Source of the DNA: Chryseobacterium gleum
Lineage (GTDB): Bacteria > Bacteroidota > Bacteroidia > Flavobacteriales_D > Sanyastnellaceae
Direction: 5' to 3'
DNA: 11,458 nt
Assembly (NCBI GenBank): GCA_943330925.2
Contig: CALQJP020000042.1
Span: 1-11,458 of the forward strand
Position numbers and translations under genes: made by a program. This document shows, in pieces, positions 1-7,221 of this stretch. The stretch's first letter is position 1. Every line of letters starts with the position of its first letter. The notes beneath the pieces are model-generated. The model worked only from the letters and a program-made list of their open reading frames with translations. It made no database searches and was not told the DNA's origin.

Positions 1-702
1 AGCGAGATTGAACGGCTGCACCCCAACCTTTGGCTCAACGAAGATGATGAAGGCGGCAAGAACATGCACGAAGAAGCATTGATGGCTGCGCAACTGAAGC
101 GCCTGGGCTTCGACTTCAAATGGAGCTACAACAAAATCACGAACCTCAACGCAGGCAAGAGGCTCAACGATTCGTTCAGCAACCTCATGAACAACAAGCT
201 GAATGTGATTGTCTACAACTTCGTAGATATGCTAAGCCATGCCCGCACTGAAATGGAGGTGATCAAAGAACTCGCCGACGACGAACCGGCATACCGCAGC
301 ATCACCTCTTCCTGGTTCGACCACTCACCGCTACTCGACATTCTGAAAAAAGTATCAGAAAACAACTGCACGCTCATCATCACAACCGACCACGGTACCA
401 TTCGGGTAGAGAACCCAATCAAAGTTGTTGGCGACCGCAACACAAACAGCAACCTGCGCTATAAAGCCGGAAAAAATCTCAACTACAATCCAAAAGAAGT
501 ATTCGAGGTACGTAACCCTGCTGATATTTTCTTGCCTAAAATGAACGTAAGCACGTCGTATATCTTCGCACAAAACAGCGACTTTTTTGTGTACCCGAAT
601 AACTACAACCAATTTGTACACTTCTATGAAAACACCTTCCAGCACGGGGGTATTTCCATGGAAGAAGTACTTATTCCGTTTTGCGTGATGCACTCCAAGT
701 AA
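1..702 (+). CDS. porX: PorX-type T9SS regulator, PglZ domain (5' truncated)
   Basis: The reading frame is open from the first base, so the gene begins left of the window; 233 C-terminal residues are present. They match the PglZ/alkaline-phosphatase-superfamily domain of PorX, an unusual response regulator that joins an N-terminal receiver domain (missing here) to a zinc-dependent phosphodiesterase-like domain. With the sensor PorY it controls the type IX secretion system. Visible metal-site motifs are TTDHG (Asp and His codons at 388-393) and a late QHGG (His codon 643-645) followed by the EEVLIPF ending typical of the family. The nucleophile Thr should lie upstream, outside the window. PorX is usually about 515 residues, so a little under half is seen. 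A T9SS-sorted protein at 8333-8791 fits a T9SS-bearing host. A PglZ-only relative is possible but less likely. Confidence 0.82.
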   Translation, partial: SEIERLHPNLWLNEDDEGGKNMHEEALMAAQLKRLGFDFKWSYNKITNLNAGKRLNDSFSNLMNNKLNVIVYNFVDMLSHARTEMEVIKELADDEPAYRSITSSWFDHSPLLDILKKVSENNCTLIITTDHGTIRVENPIKVVGDRNTNSNLRYKAGKNLNYNPKEVFEVRNPADIFLPKMNVSTSYIFAQNSDFFVYPNNYNQFVHFYENTFQHGGISMEEVLIPFCVMHSK

Positions 703-713
703 AATTCACATAC

Positions 714-2858
714 ATGAAAATCACATTACCCATTCTTACTGTCGTTGCAGCTTCAATCATAGGCTGCAACAACAAACAAGTATCGACAACAGCTCCACTC
801 ATGACCATCAAGGAATACCCTGTAACAGCAAAAGAAGAAAAGACACTTGATTTTTTCGGCACCCCGGTTTCAGATCCATACATGTGGCTCGAGAATGACA
901 CAGCAGCAAACACAGAAGACTGGGTGAACAGGCAAATCGCGCTTACTTCGGGCTACCTAGACAGTATTCCCTTTCGCCAAAAAATCAAAGACCGATTTAC
1001 AGAGCTATTCAATTTCGAAAAAGTTGGAGCGCCTATCAAAGCAGGAGATTATTACTTCATGTTTCGCAACAGCGGACTGGAACCACAAGGGAAGTACTTT
1101 GTTCGCAAAGGGTTGGAAGGTCCTGAGGAGATTTTCCTCGATGTCAATGCGCTTTCTCCTGAAGGCACTACATCGGTCGGTTTACTGGGTGCCGACGATT
1201 CCAATCGCTACATGGCCGTATCTGTAAACGAAGCCGGCAGTGACTGGGGGCGCATCGAAGTATTTGATATTGCCACAAAGACAAAGCTATCAGACCGCCT
1301 CGAGTGGGTAAAATTCAGCGGCGCCACCTGGTATAAGGATGGCTTCTTCTACAACCGCTATCCTGCTCCTGAGAAAGGAAAAGAGTTGAGTGGCAACAAC
1401 GAATACCACATGGTGTACTACCACAAACTGGGTACCGACCAAAACCAGGATCAACTGGTTTATCGCGACAATGAGCGCCCTTACATGTACAACATGATCA
1501 GCGCAACCGAAGACAAGAAATTCCTTGTCCTCAACGCAGCACCCGGCACAGATGGCTGGGAAGTGTGGATCAAAAACCCGGAGGACACACAAGGCAAATT
1601 CAACCCGTTGTTTACCGATATATCCCTCCACAATTCGATTATCGAAAGCACACCGGAAGGTCAGCTTCTGGTGCAAACTGATTCTGATGCACCGCGCTAT
1701 CGCCTCATCCAGGTCGACCCTGCCAATCCTGCCAAAGAAAACTGGAAAGAAATCGTCCCTCAAAACGACATGATGCTTCAAGGCGTCTCAACCTGCGGAG
1801 GCAAATTGTTTCTGAGCTATCTCGATCGGGCGAATACCCGCATTTTCGTTTGCAACTACGATGGCAGTGATAAAAAAGAAATCGCAATGCCCGATAAAAC
1901 GGGATCTGCAGGTGGATTCTCAGGAAAACACGATGAAAAGACTTGCTTCTATTCGTTCACATCCTTTACCTATCCAACATCGATTTACAAATACGATATT
2001 GAAACCGGCAAATCTGACGAGTACTACACGATCAAGGTAAAGTTTGAACCATCCGAGTATGAAAGCAAGCAGGTCATGTATAAGAGCAAAGACGGCACAG
2101 AAGTGCCCATGTTCATCGTTCATAAAAAAGGGTTGAAGCTCGATGGCAACAATCCTACGCTCCTCTATTCATACGGTGGATTCTCCGTGCCAATGCAACC
2201 CGGCTTTTCATCTTCGCGCATCCTATTGCTCGAAAATGGCGGTGTATTCGCCATGCCGTGCATCCGCGGCGGAAATGAATTTGGTGAAGAGTGGCACAAA
2301 GGAGGCATGCTTCAAAACAAGCAAAACGTGTTCGATGATTTCATAGCGGCTGCAGAATACCTGATTTCTGAAAAATACACGTGCACTGAAAAACTTGCCA
2401 TCAACGGCGGTTCGAATGGCGGACTATTGGTGGGTGCGTGCATGACACAACGCCCGGAGTTATTTGGAGTAGCCATGCCCGAAGTAGGTGTGCTCGATAT
2501 GCTTCGCTATCACCTCTTCACTGTTGGCAAGGGATGGATTCCCGAATACGGATGTGCCGACAGCTCAAAAACGGCATTTGACTATTTGTACAAATATTCG
2601 CCGTATCACAATTTGAAAAAAGGCACCAACTATCCGGCAACCATGGTGTTTACTGCAGACCACGACGACCGGGTAGTGCCTGCCCACAGCTTTAAATTCG
2701 CTGCGCGCCTGCAGGAATATCACAACGGAAAAGAGCCCGTGCTCATTCGCATCCAGAAAAGTGCAGGACACGGCGCCGGCATGAGTACGAACCAAGTGAT
2801 TGACTCCGTGGCTGACCGTTATTCATTCATGCTATACAACCTGCACGTTACCCTATAA
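714..2858 (+). CDS. Prolyl oligopeptidase family serine peptidase (S9A), lipoprotein
   Basis: A 714-residue serine peptidase predicted to cut after proline in short peptides. The start at 714 is chosen because it gives a lipoprotein signal: MKIT, a hydrophobic stretch, then the lipobox SIIGC, with Cys19 or nearby becoming the lipidated residue; the 12-codon extension to 681 would spoil this. Residues about 40-430 form the beta-propeller that screens substrates (DPYMWLEND near its start is typical of S9A). The C-terminal alpha/beta-hydrolase domain has YGGF (Tyr487, oxyanion hole), GGSNGG (nucleophile Ser567), TADHDDRVVP (Asp651 or 652) and SAGHGAG (His686), so the triad is complete. Length is normal for bacterial members. 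It starts 11 nt after the porX stop and is probably cotranscribed with it. It likely acts on the periplasmic face or at the outer membrane, turning over proline-containing peptides. Confidence 0.93.
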   Translation: MKITLPILTVVAASIIGCNNKQVSTTAPLMTIKEYPVTAKEEKTLDFFGTPVSDPYMWLENDTAANTEDWVNRQIALTSGYLDSIPFRQKIKDRFTELFNFEKVGAPIKAGDYYFMFRNSGLEPQGKYFVRKGLEGPEEIFLDVNALSPEGTTSVGLLGADDSNRYMAVSVNEAGSDWGRIEVFDIATKTKLSDRLEWVKFSGATWYKDGFFYNRYPAPEKGKELSGNNEYHMVYYHKLGTDQNQDQLVYRDNERPYMYNMISATEDKKFLVLNAAPGTDGWEVWIKNPEDTQGKFNPLFTDISLHNSIIESTPEGQLLVQTDSDAPRYRLIQVDPANPAKENWKEIVPQNDMMLQGVSTCGGKLFLSYLDRANTRIFVCNYDGSDKKEIAMPDKTGSAGGFSGKHDEKTCFYSFTSFTYPTSIYKYDIETGKSDEYYTIKVKFEPSEYESKQVMYKSKDGTEVPMFIVHKKGLKLDGNNPTLLYSYGGFSVPMQPGFSSSRILLLENGGVFAMPCIRGGNEFGEEWHKGGMLQNKQNVFDDFIAAAEYLISEKYTCTEKLAINGGSNGGLLVGACMTQRPELFGVAMPEVGVLDMLRYHLFTVGKGWIPEYGCADSSKTAFDYLYKYSPYHNLKKGTNYPATMVFTADHDDRVVPAHSFKFAARLQEYHNGKEPVLIRIQKSAGHGAGMSTNQVIDSVADRYSFMLYNLHVTL

Positions 2859-2885
2859 TCCTACAATCTTATTATCCTAAAAACC

Positions 2886-3326
2886 ATGAAAAAACAACTC
2901 CTCACCCTAGCTGCCCTTGCGCTTTGCTCTTTTTCACAAGCGCAATATCAGGTAGTGACTATTGTCGAATCGATTGTTCCCGGCGGGGTCGGTCGTTCTC
3001 GTATGATCGAAAACACATCACCCATTGATCACAACACTTTTACAACAAGCCGAACCGAAGGCAAAGACTCTAAGCAAGGCGACATAGACCGCGGTGATCT
3101 CAAAGTAAGCTCCTTCAAGGAAACCAAAATGCTCAACTTTTTCAGCATGGTAGGTATCAATTTTCAGAACATTGCATCCAACGACGCAATCATTGCATCG
3201 AAACTTAATGAGATGGATGCACAAGGTTTTGAGCTTGCATTTGTTACGAGCGGTGTTGAAAGTGACGCCGGCAAAGAAGATGGCAGCGGAATATTCATTA
3301 CTCGACTTTACTTCAAGAAGAAATAA
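2886..3326 (+). CDS. Small exported protein, DUF4177-like
   Basis: A 146-residue protein with a clear Sec signal (MKKQLLTLAALALCSFSQAQ, cleavage after SQA or nearby). The mature part has a polar middle (residues about 45-80, rich in Lys, Asp and Arg) and a C-terminal pattern resembling DUF4177: a helix LNEMDAQGFELAFVTSG followed by a strand ending FITRLYFKKK, as in proteins that read LNxxGxxGWELV...YIFKR. The function of that family is unknown. It lies 27 nt after the peptidase gene with no terminator or TAnnTTTG box between them, so it may be the last gene of the porX-peptidase transcript, which then ends at the hairpin at 3343-3374. The gene is secure; the family assignment rests on pattern only. 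Confidence 0.75.
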   Translation: MKKQLLTLAALALCSFSQAQYQVVTIVESIVPGGVGRSRMIENTSPIDHNTFTTSRTEGKDSKQGDIDRGDLKVSSFKETKMLNFFSMVGINFQNIASNDAIIASKLNEMDAQGFELAFVTSGVESDAGKEDGSGIFITRLYFKKK

Positions 3327-3342
3327 CACCTGCATAAGCAAT

Positions 3343-3374
3343 AAAAATAGCCCGCATTAGCGGGCTTTTTTTTT
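3343..3374. terminator. Bidirectional Rho-independent terminator
   Basis: A 7-bp GC-rich stem AGCCCGC / GCGGGCT (3349-3355 with 3360-3366) with an ATTA loop is followed by nine T on the (+) strand and flanked by AAAAA (3343-3347) on the other side, giving a U-tract on the (-) strand. It sits between two convergent genes and can stop transcription from both. The stop codon of the (-) strand gene (3373-3375) overlaps the T-run. Confidence 0.9.
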
Positions 3375-3846
3375 ATGGGAAACGTCCGAATTTCGAACGG
3401 TATAAATCGATTTGCTGATGCAGTTCAATTTCCAACTCCGGATATCGTTTCAGCACTGGCGTGAGCACTTTATAGCATATGTATCGAACCGCCAAATCCT
3501 GACGCTCATCTGTCACCCAATCCATCGCAATGACAACTAATCTGTCAGCCAATGGGTCATTCAAACGAGCGCCTTCGAAACAGCGCAGCAACTCACGTTT
3601 AACTCCGCCTACCGATTCCAATTGCAACATTGAAAGCAGGTCGTCATAGTATGGCGCTAAAACATCCTTATCGACAGAATGGACTCCCGATAGAACCCAC
3701 GCCCCCTTCATGCGCTGTGGCTTTGTTCCTGACCTTACAAGGTCCAGTAATTGACGAAGATTGCCCTCATCCGATAAAACGAAAGAAACCACCCTATCAC
3801 GGGTGGACCTTCCCATGCGTACAACAAGATGATCAACGAGTTTCAT
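3373..3846 (-). CDS. Hypothetical all-helical protein, HEAT-like
   Basis: A 157-residue protein with no signal peptide or membrane segment. It is nearly all predicted helix, with repeated amphipathic pairs: LRQLLDLVRSG / QRMKGAWVLSGV, LAPYYDDLLSML / VKRELLRCFEGA, DRLVVIAMDWV / LAVRYICYKVLTPVL, and an ending ELEIELHQQIDLY. This looks like three or four HEAT-type repeats, similar to small HEAT-like proteins common in Bacteroidota; such folds usually serve as protein-binding scaffolds. I cannot name a function. The start at 3846 is the only good one. Only 41 nt separate it from the upstream gene, and that gap is filled by a terminator hairpin whose U-tract ends just before the ATG, so expression needs read-through or a promoter inside the upstream gene. 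Confidence 0.7.
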   Translation of the reverse strand: MKLVDHLVVRMGRSTRDRVVSFVLSDEGNLRQLLDLVRSGTKPQRMKGAWVLSGVHSVDKDVLAPYYDDLLSMLQLESVGGVKRELLRCFEGARLNDPLADRLVVIAMDWVTDERQDLAVRYICYKVLTPVLKRYPELEIELHQQIDLYRSKFGRFP

Positions 3847-3847
3847 T

Positions 3848-3882
3848 TCAAAAAAAGAAAGCGCATCGGGTGATGCGCTTTT
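3848..3882 (-). terminator. Rho-independent terminator of the TlpA-like gene
   Basis: On the (-) strand, just after the stop of the gene at 3888-5465, a stem of about 10 bp (AAAGCGCATC / GATGCGCTTT, 3872-3881 with 3858-3867) with a 4-nt loop is followed by CTTTTTTTG. The ATG of the next gene (3846-3844) comes only a few bases after this tract. Confidence 0.85.
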
Positions 3883-3887
3883 CGTAG

Positions 3888-5465
3888 TTATTTCTTATTC
3901 GGTTTCGGACTCATATTTTTTTGTTTCGCCCCTGAATTCGTTCGGTTCTTTGGAGCCTCGTCTTCATCCTCATACTCTGTTTCTTTGAGTGGAGCAGAAG
4001 TATCGCTTCCATTCTCGAGGCGGTTCAACAAGTCCTCCAATTGCTCGGCTCCCAACGACTTCGCTATGATTTTTTTGTCCTTGTCCATCAGATAAACCTT
4101 CGGGGTACTGTTTACATCCCAATACTGATGGAAATTCAAACTCTGCAGCGTGGTTTGTCCTCCGTAAATGAGCTTTGTAGCCGAATCCTGAGTCATGATA
4201 AACTGGTTGCGAGAAACATTGATAAACTCCAGTTTCTCATCGCGAATGAACTTCTTCCATTTGTCTACCTCCATGTTGTTGTGAACGGCAAACACCTCCA
4301 ACCCTTTTGATTTCCAGGTTTTGTATAGGTCATTGATTTTGGGGAGCTCCTTTTTACAATGTCCACAAGTTGCCTCCCAAATAACGAGTAGCGTGTACTT
4401 CGCATTCAAGGCATGCATGGATTGCCAAACGTTGTTGGTATCAGACAAAATGATATTCAAGCCCGTTTCACCGCACAAGCAATTTCGTTTGCCATCGGCC
4501 GACTCCTTCATCTCCTTGATTTTATCTTCCTTCACCCAATCACACAACCCCTTTCCGTAATAGTTATCTATCATGTAAACAAAACCCTTGTCCATACACA
4601 TGATTTTCGCAGTTTCAAAATTGTACGTGAACTGATGAACAATGTATTTGAATCCGTCCTTGTTATCTCCTACAGCAGCGACCAGTCGCTGCACCTCAGT
4701 AATCATCGTATCAGGTATTTGAGGTAACACCTGTGTGATGTACTTCTCGATCAGCTTGTGATAAGCCTGATCGCGAATCATTCGAGGGTCTTTAAGATCA
4801 ATATTATCGAAATAGTGGTTGCGGTAATAGAAATATTGCCACAGCTTTTTTCCATCGGCTGTAGAATCGGCCGGTGCCTCCGGCACTTCAATGTCCATAG
4901 ACATTTTGATGAGCTTACTTACCAGCAGTTCCGGGTTCTTGGCAATCAGCTCCTTCTGATAATTGACGACATCATCATTCATTTTCGTGAGCTGTTCACG
5001 GAATGGTTTCTTTTCCTCTTCTGTTTTGGTGGAATCCTGAATCGCCATGTCAATAGGCTGACGAGAGCGCATTTTATCCGATATATACATTACATAATCG
5101 AAGAAGATCTTGTTGTTTTTGGACTGCTTGACTTTAATGGCATCTATTCGGCAGTCGGGCGTGAACTCCAACTCAATTTCCTCCTGATCCACTACAATGT
5201 CCATTCGACTCTGATTATTGACTACAATGGCGTATTTGCCGCACTCGTTGTAGGGCTTGCCATCAAATGCAAAATTGCCTTTACTGTCTACGAGAGCTGT
5301 ATCGTTGTAGTACAGCTTGTTGCCATAATAATTGGCCAGAAAAATTGAAGTGTCCTTTAAGCCTTCAACATGTCCTTTGATTTTGAATTTACTCTGAGCC
5401 ACCATTGCGCATGAAACTAACAACGCGGCGATTAAAAAGGAGCTTTTAAGAATAGTGCTTCTCAT
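3888..5465 (-). CDS. Exported DUF4369/TlpA-like thioredoxin-fold protein
   Basis: A 525-residue thiol-disulfide protein of the type abundant in Bacteroidota. N-terminal signal, residues 1-24 (LIAALLVSCAMVAQ). Both a lipobox-like LVSC (Cys19) and a signal peptidase I-like site at VAQ are present, so lipoprotein versus soluble periplasmic cannot be decided. Residues about 26-115 match DUF4369 (KIKGHVEG...IFLANYYGNK). A helical middle region (about 120-320) resembles DUF5106. The C-terminal thioredoxin domain (about 335-485) has the redox motif WEATCGHCKKE (Cys367, Cys370) and the cis-proline loop STPKVYL (Pro455). A third cysteine pair, NCLCGE (329-331), precedes it. The last 40 residues are a charged, probably disordered tail. 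Likely role: periplasmic thiol oxidoreductase; substrate unknown. It is followed by its own terminator and preceded by a 184-bp leader region with a long hairpin. Confidence 0.88.
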   Translation of the reverse strand: MRSTILKSSFLIAALLVSCAMVAQSKFKIKGHVEGLKDTSIFLANYYGNKLYYNDTALVDSKGNFAFDGKPYNECGKYAIVVNNQSRMDIVVDQEEIELEFTPDCRIDAIKVKQSKNNKIFFDYVMYISDKMRSRQPIDMAIQDSTKTEEEKKPFREQLTKMNDDVVNYQKELIAKNPELLVSKLIKMSMDIEVPEAPADSTADGKKLWQYFYYRNHYFDNIDLKDPRMIRDQAYHKLIEKYITQVLPQIPDTMITEVQRLVAAVGDNKDGFKYIVHQFTYNFETAKIMCMDKGFVYMIDNYYGKGLCDWVKEDKIKEMKESADGKRNCLCGETGLNIILSDTNNVWQSMHALNAKYTLLVIWEATCGHCKKELPKINDLYKTWKSKGLEVFAVHNNMEVDKWKKFIRDEKLEFINVSRNQFIMTQDSATKLIYGGQTTLQSLNFHQYWDVNSTPKVYLMDKDKKIIAKSLGAEQLEDLLNRLENGSDTSAPLKETEYEDEDEAPKNRTNSGAKQKNMSPKPNKK

Positions 5466-5524
5466 AGTTCGTGCTTTAAAAAGGATTTACAATACTGCAA
5501 CAAGCTCAAAACGGTTGCTCAGTC

Positions 5525-5583
5525 GAACAATCTTAACATTTCGTTTTGCCAAAGTTTGCAAGCACGAATAACAAGGATTGTTC
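5525..5583 (-). promoter_or_regulatory. Imperfect 59-nt hairpin upstream of the TlpA-like gene
   Basis: The (-) strand can fold into a rod: GAACAATC pairs with GATTGTTC (5583-5576 with 5532-5525), then TTCGT with ACGAA (5568-5564 with 5544-5540), then TTGC with GCAA around an 8-nt loop. It lies 60-118 nt before the start codon. A second possible pairing, TTCGTGCT (5568-5561) with AGCACGAA (5475-5468) next to the ATG, would compete with the inner stem. The rest of 5466-5649 holds no ORF and no exact TAnnTTTG box that I can find. Confidence 0.4.
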
Positions 5584-5598
5584 CGAAAGATTTACAAA

Positions 5599-5611
5599 CG
5601 ACTTAAAGTCG
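5599..5611. repeat. Short dyad CGACTT-A-AAGTCG
   Basis: Six-base arms around one central base, 38 bp after the stop of the thioredoxin-like gene on the (-) strand. Read on that strand it is followed by TTTG only, so it would be a weak terminator at best; it could also be a protein-binding dyad. I cannot choose between these. Confidence 0.3.
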
Positions 5612-5649
5612 AGCAGCGGCGTAAAATTAAGTAGACGAACGCCAAACTT

Positions 5650-6249
5650 TCAACCCTTACGGATTGAATCATGAGCAAGTAGTTGTTCAATTTCTCCTTG
5701 CAGGGCCAATTGCTTATTTTTCGCATACCAGCTATGGAGCTCTTGCTTCAACAACGAATCATCAATCCCCGACTCCTTGAGGCCTTTGAGCAGCTGCGCT
5801 GCCTCATTTGGACGCGGTCCCCATTTCCATTGAAGCTCCCAATTCTCGTCTGTACATATCCAAATCGGAATAGATTTTCCTCCGTTGGTTAGAAACAAAT
5901 TCATGAAAGCAGGATTTTCATCGCGCAAGACGTAATGTGTGGTAATGTTCGGATTCAAGGACGCCAATTTCTCGATAACCGGCAGTTGTTGCGCGGCATC
6001 TCCGCACCACCCCTCCGTTATAACCACCCAGTGCAAAGGCCTGTTGATCATGGCTATTCGCTTTGCAAGCACTGCGTTTGGTATAAACGTCTTCTCCCAT
6101 CTATGCATGCGATGCATATTCAGCTTTGTATATTCGAGCAAAGAATCGGATTGCTGATCACCGGTAACTTTACCATCTGAGAGCAACGAATCAAGTAAAT
6201 CTTTGTAACCCGTATACGAGTATTTTTTTTCAGGAACTTCAATTTTCAT
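5650..6249 (-). CDS. Thioredoxin-like protein with single-Cys WCGDAA site
   Basis: A 199-residue cytoplasmic protein (no signal peptide) of the thioredoxin superfamily, most like the Thioredoxin_9 group (PF14595). Helical residues 1-70 precede the core: strand LHWVVITEG, active-site region GWCGDAAQQLPVIEKLA (Cys82), strand ITTHYVLRDEN, and cis-proline loop GGKSIPIW (Pro128). The second redox cysteine is absent: the position is Ala (WCGDAA instead of WCGDC). It therefore cannot form a normal CxxC disulfide, though it could work through one thiol or simply bind a partner. The ATG at 6249 is followed by a good N-terminus. It is divergent from the DUF2797 gene, with a possible promoter in the 69-bp gap and that gene's start. 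A 184-bp gap separates its stop from the next (-) gene, so the two are probably separate units. Confidence 0.83.
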   Translation of the reverse strand: MKIEVPEKKYSYTGYKDLLDSLLSDGKVTGDQQSDSLLEYTKLNMHRMHRWEKTFIPNAVLAKRIAMINRPLHWVVITEGWCGDAAQQLPVIEKLASLNPNITTHYVLRDENPAFMNLFLTNGGKSIPIWICTDENWELQWKWGPRPNEAAQLLKGLKESGIDDSLLKQELHSWYAKNKQLALQGEIEQLLAHDSIRKG

Positions 6250-6298
6250 ATCGTGGTGGCGCGTGTCGCAAAGGATTCGAGCGGCTGCGAATTTGGTT

Positions 6299-6326
6299 CA
6301 AACATACTAATTGTAAAAATGACAAA
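6299..6326 (-). promoter_or_regulatory. Candidate promoter of the thioredoxin-like gene
   Basis: On the (-) strand a perfect Bacteroidota -7 box TATGTTTG (6306-6299) has a TTTG (6326-6323) 16 nt upstream, a slightly short spacing for the -33 element. Transcription would begin around 6290, giving a leader of about 40 nt. The upstream half overlaps the first codons of the divergent DUF2797 gene. Confidence 0.45.
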
Positions 6327-7146
6327 CATCACAACCCACCTTCGCAAAATGTCGACTGAGCTAAATGGGCCTTCGACCGCTTCATACGCTCTTCCTATAG
6401 TGAAAACACTTGACTATACCGGAAGCATGCCTTTGAACGAGTGGATAGGAAAATCGGTATCTATTGAATTCACGGGCAACATCAATTGTGTGGCCACCGG
6501 CAAAAAAATCAAGAAAACATATGGCGAGGGCCTATGCTATGAGGCATTTCTAACTTCACCATTGGGTTCCCCCAGCATTGTAAACCCCGAGTTGAGTCGT
6601 ATACATGAGGGTATTGCGCTTCGTGATTTTGAATGGGAGCAAAAACACCACAATCAGCCCCATTATGTTTACTTGTCTCGCACCAGCGACATCAAAGTTG
6701 GAGTAACTCGAAGTACGAATTTGTTTTCGCGTTGGATCGACCAAGGTGCAACCGAAGGAATACGCCTGGCAGAAACCCCCTATCGTCAATTAGCCGGCAA
6801 AATCGAAGTTTTGCTTAAAGAATACATGGCCGACAAAACAGCATGGCAAGCTATGCTGAAAGGAGAATGCTCTGATTTGAGCAGCTTGTTGGAGAAAAAA
6901 AACCAGTTACTGGATCGACTGCCCGAGGATGTTCACCCGTTTATAGCGGATGACGATGAAGTGATATCTATACAATATCCCATTCTTCAGCATCCGCTGA
7001 AGCCCAAGTCAATCAAACTCGATACAACTGCGAAAGTCGAAGGGACTCTTATGGGTATAAAAGGGCAGTACTTGCTGCTGGATAACGATCGCGTGTTTAA
7101 TGTCAGGTCTCATGCGGGTTACGAGGTGATAATTTCCTTCAATTGA
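6319..7146 (+). CDS. DUF2797 family protein with eroded cysteine cluster
   Basis: A 275-residue protein of DUF2797 (PF10977), function not established. Start 6319 (MTNITTHLRKMSTE) is preferred because relatives begin a few residues before the LRKM motif; the upstream ATG-like extension to 6253 would run into the divergent promoter. Family landmarks: PELSRIHEG (residues 90-98), HYVYLSRTSDIKVGVTRSTNLFSRWIDQGATE (about 115-146) and AETPYRQLAGKIEVLLKEYMADKTAWQAML (about 151-180). In the N-terminal part relatives, as I recall them, carry two CxxC pairs of zinc-ribbon type. Here only one Cys of each remains: Cys57 in NCVATGKK and Cys73 in GLCYEAF, with Thr60 and Ala76 where the partners should be. 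The fold is probably kept, but metal binding is doubtful. No terminator is visible after it. Confidence 0.88.
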   Translation: MTNITTHLRKMSTELNGPSTASYALPIVKTLDYTGSMPLNEWIGKSVSIEFTGNINCVATGKKIKKTYGEGLCYEAFLTSPLGSPSIVNPELSRIHEGIALRDFEWEQKHHNQPHYVYLSRTSDIKVGVTRSTNLFSRWIDQGATEGIRLAETPYRQLAGKIEVLLKEYMADKTAWQAMLKGECSDLSSLLEKKNQLLDRLPEDVHPFIADDDEVISIQYPILQHPLKPKSIKLDTTAKVEGTLMGIKGQYLLLDNDRVFNVRSHAGYEVIISFN

Positions 7147-7176
7147 TTTCCAGGACCATAAAATTTCACTTTTTTC

Positions 7177-7206
7177 TTGCATACTAAGTGGAAAGGCCTA
7201 TATTTG
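7177..7206 (+). promoter_or_regulatory. Bacteroidota-type promoter of the RRM gene
   Basis: TTG (7177-7179) and TATATTTG (7199-7206) are separated by 19 nt, an exact match to the TTG / TAnnTTTG consensus used by the Bacteroidota primary sigma factor. Transcription should start near 7211-7214, giving a leader of about 93 nt before the ATG at 7306. Confidence 0.8.
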
Positions 7207-7221
7207 TCATGACTACTCTTC

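Noticed and set aside
681..713. Upstream extension of the peptidase to a TTG start at 681
   Set aside because: It overlaps the end of porX and would bury the lipoprotein signal; the ATG at 714 gives a proper lipobox.
1290..1781. 163-codon open frame on the (-) strand
   Set aside because: Antisense to the prolyl oligopeptidase propeller; no motif and no start context.
4758..5348. 196-codon open frame on the (+) strand
   Set aside because: It is antisense to the well-supported DUF4369/TlpA-like gene, and its predicted product is a hydrophobic Ile/Val-rich string with no recognisable motif, as expected from the complement of a coding sequence.
6253..6318. 22-codon N-terminal extension of the DUF2797 gene
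   Set aside because: The added residues do not resemble family N-termini and the stretch holds the likely promoter of the divergent gene.
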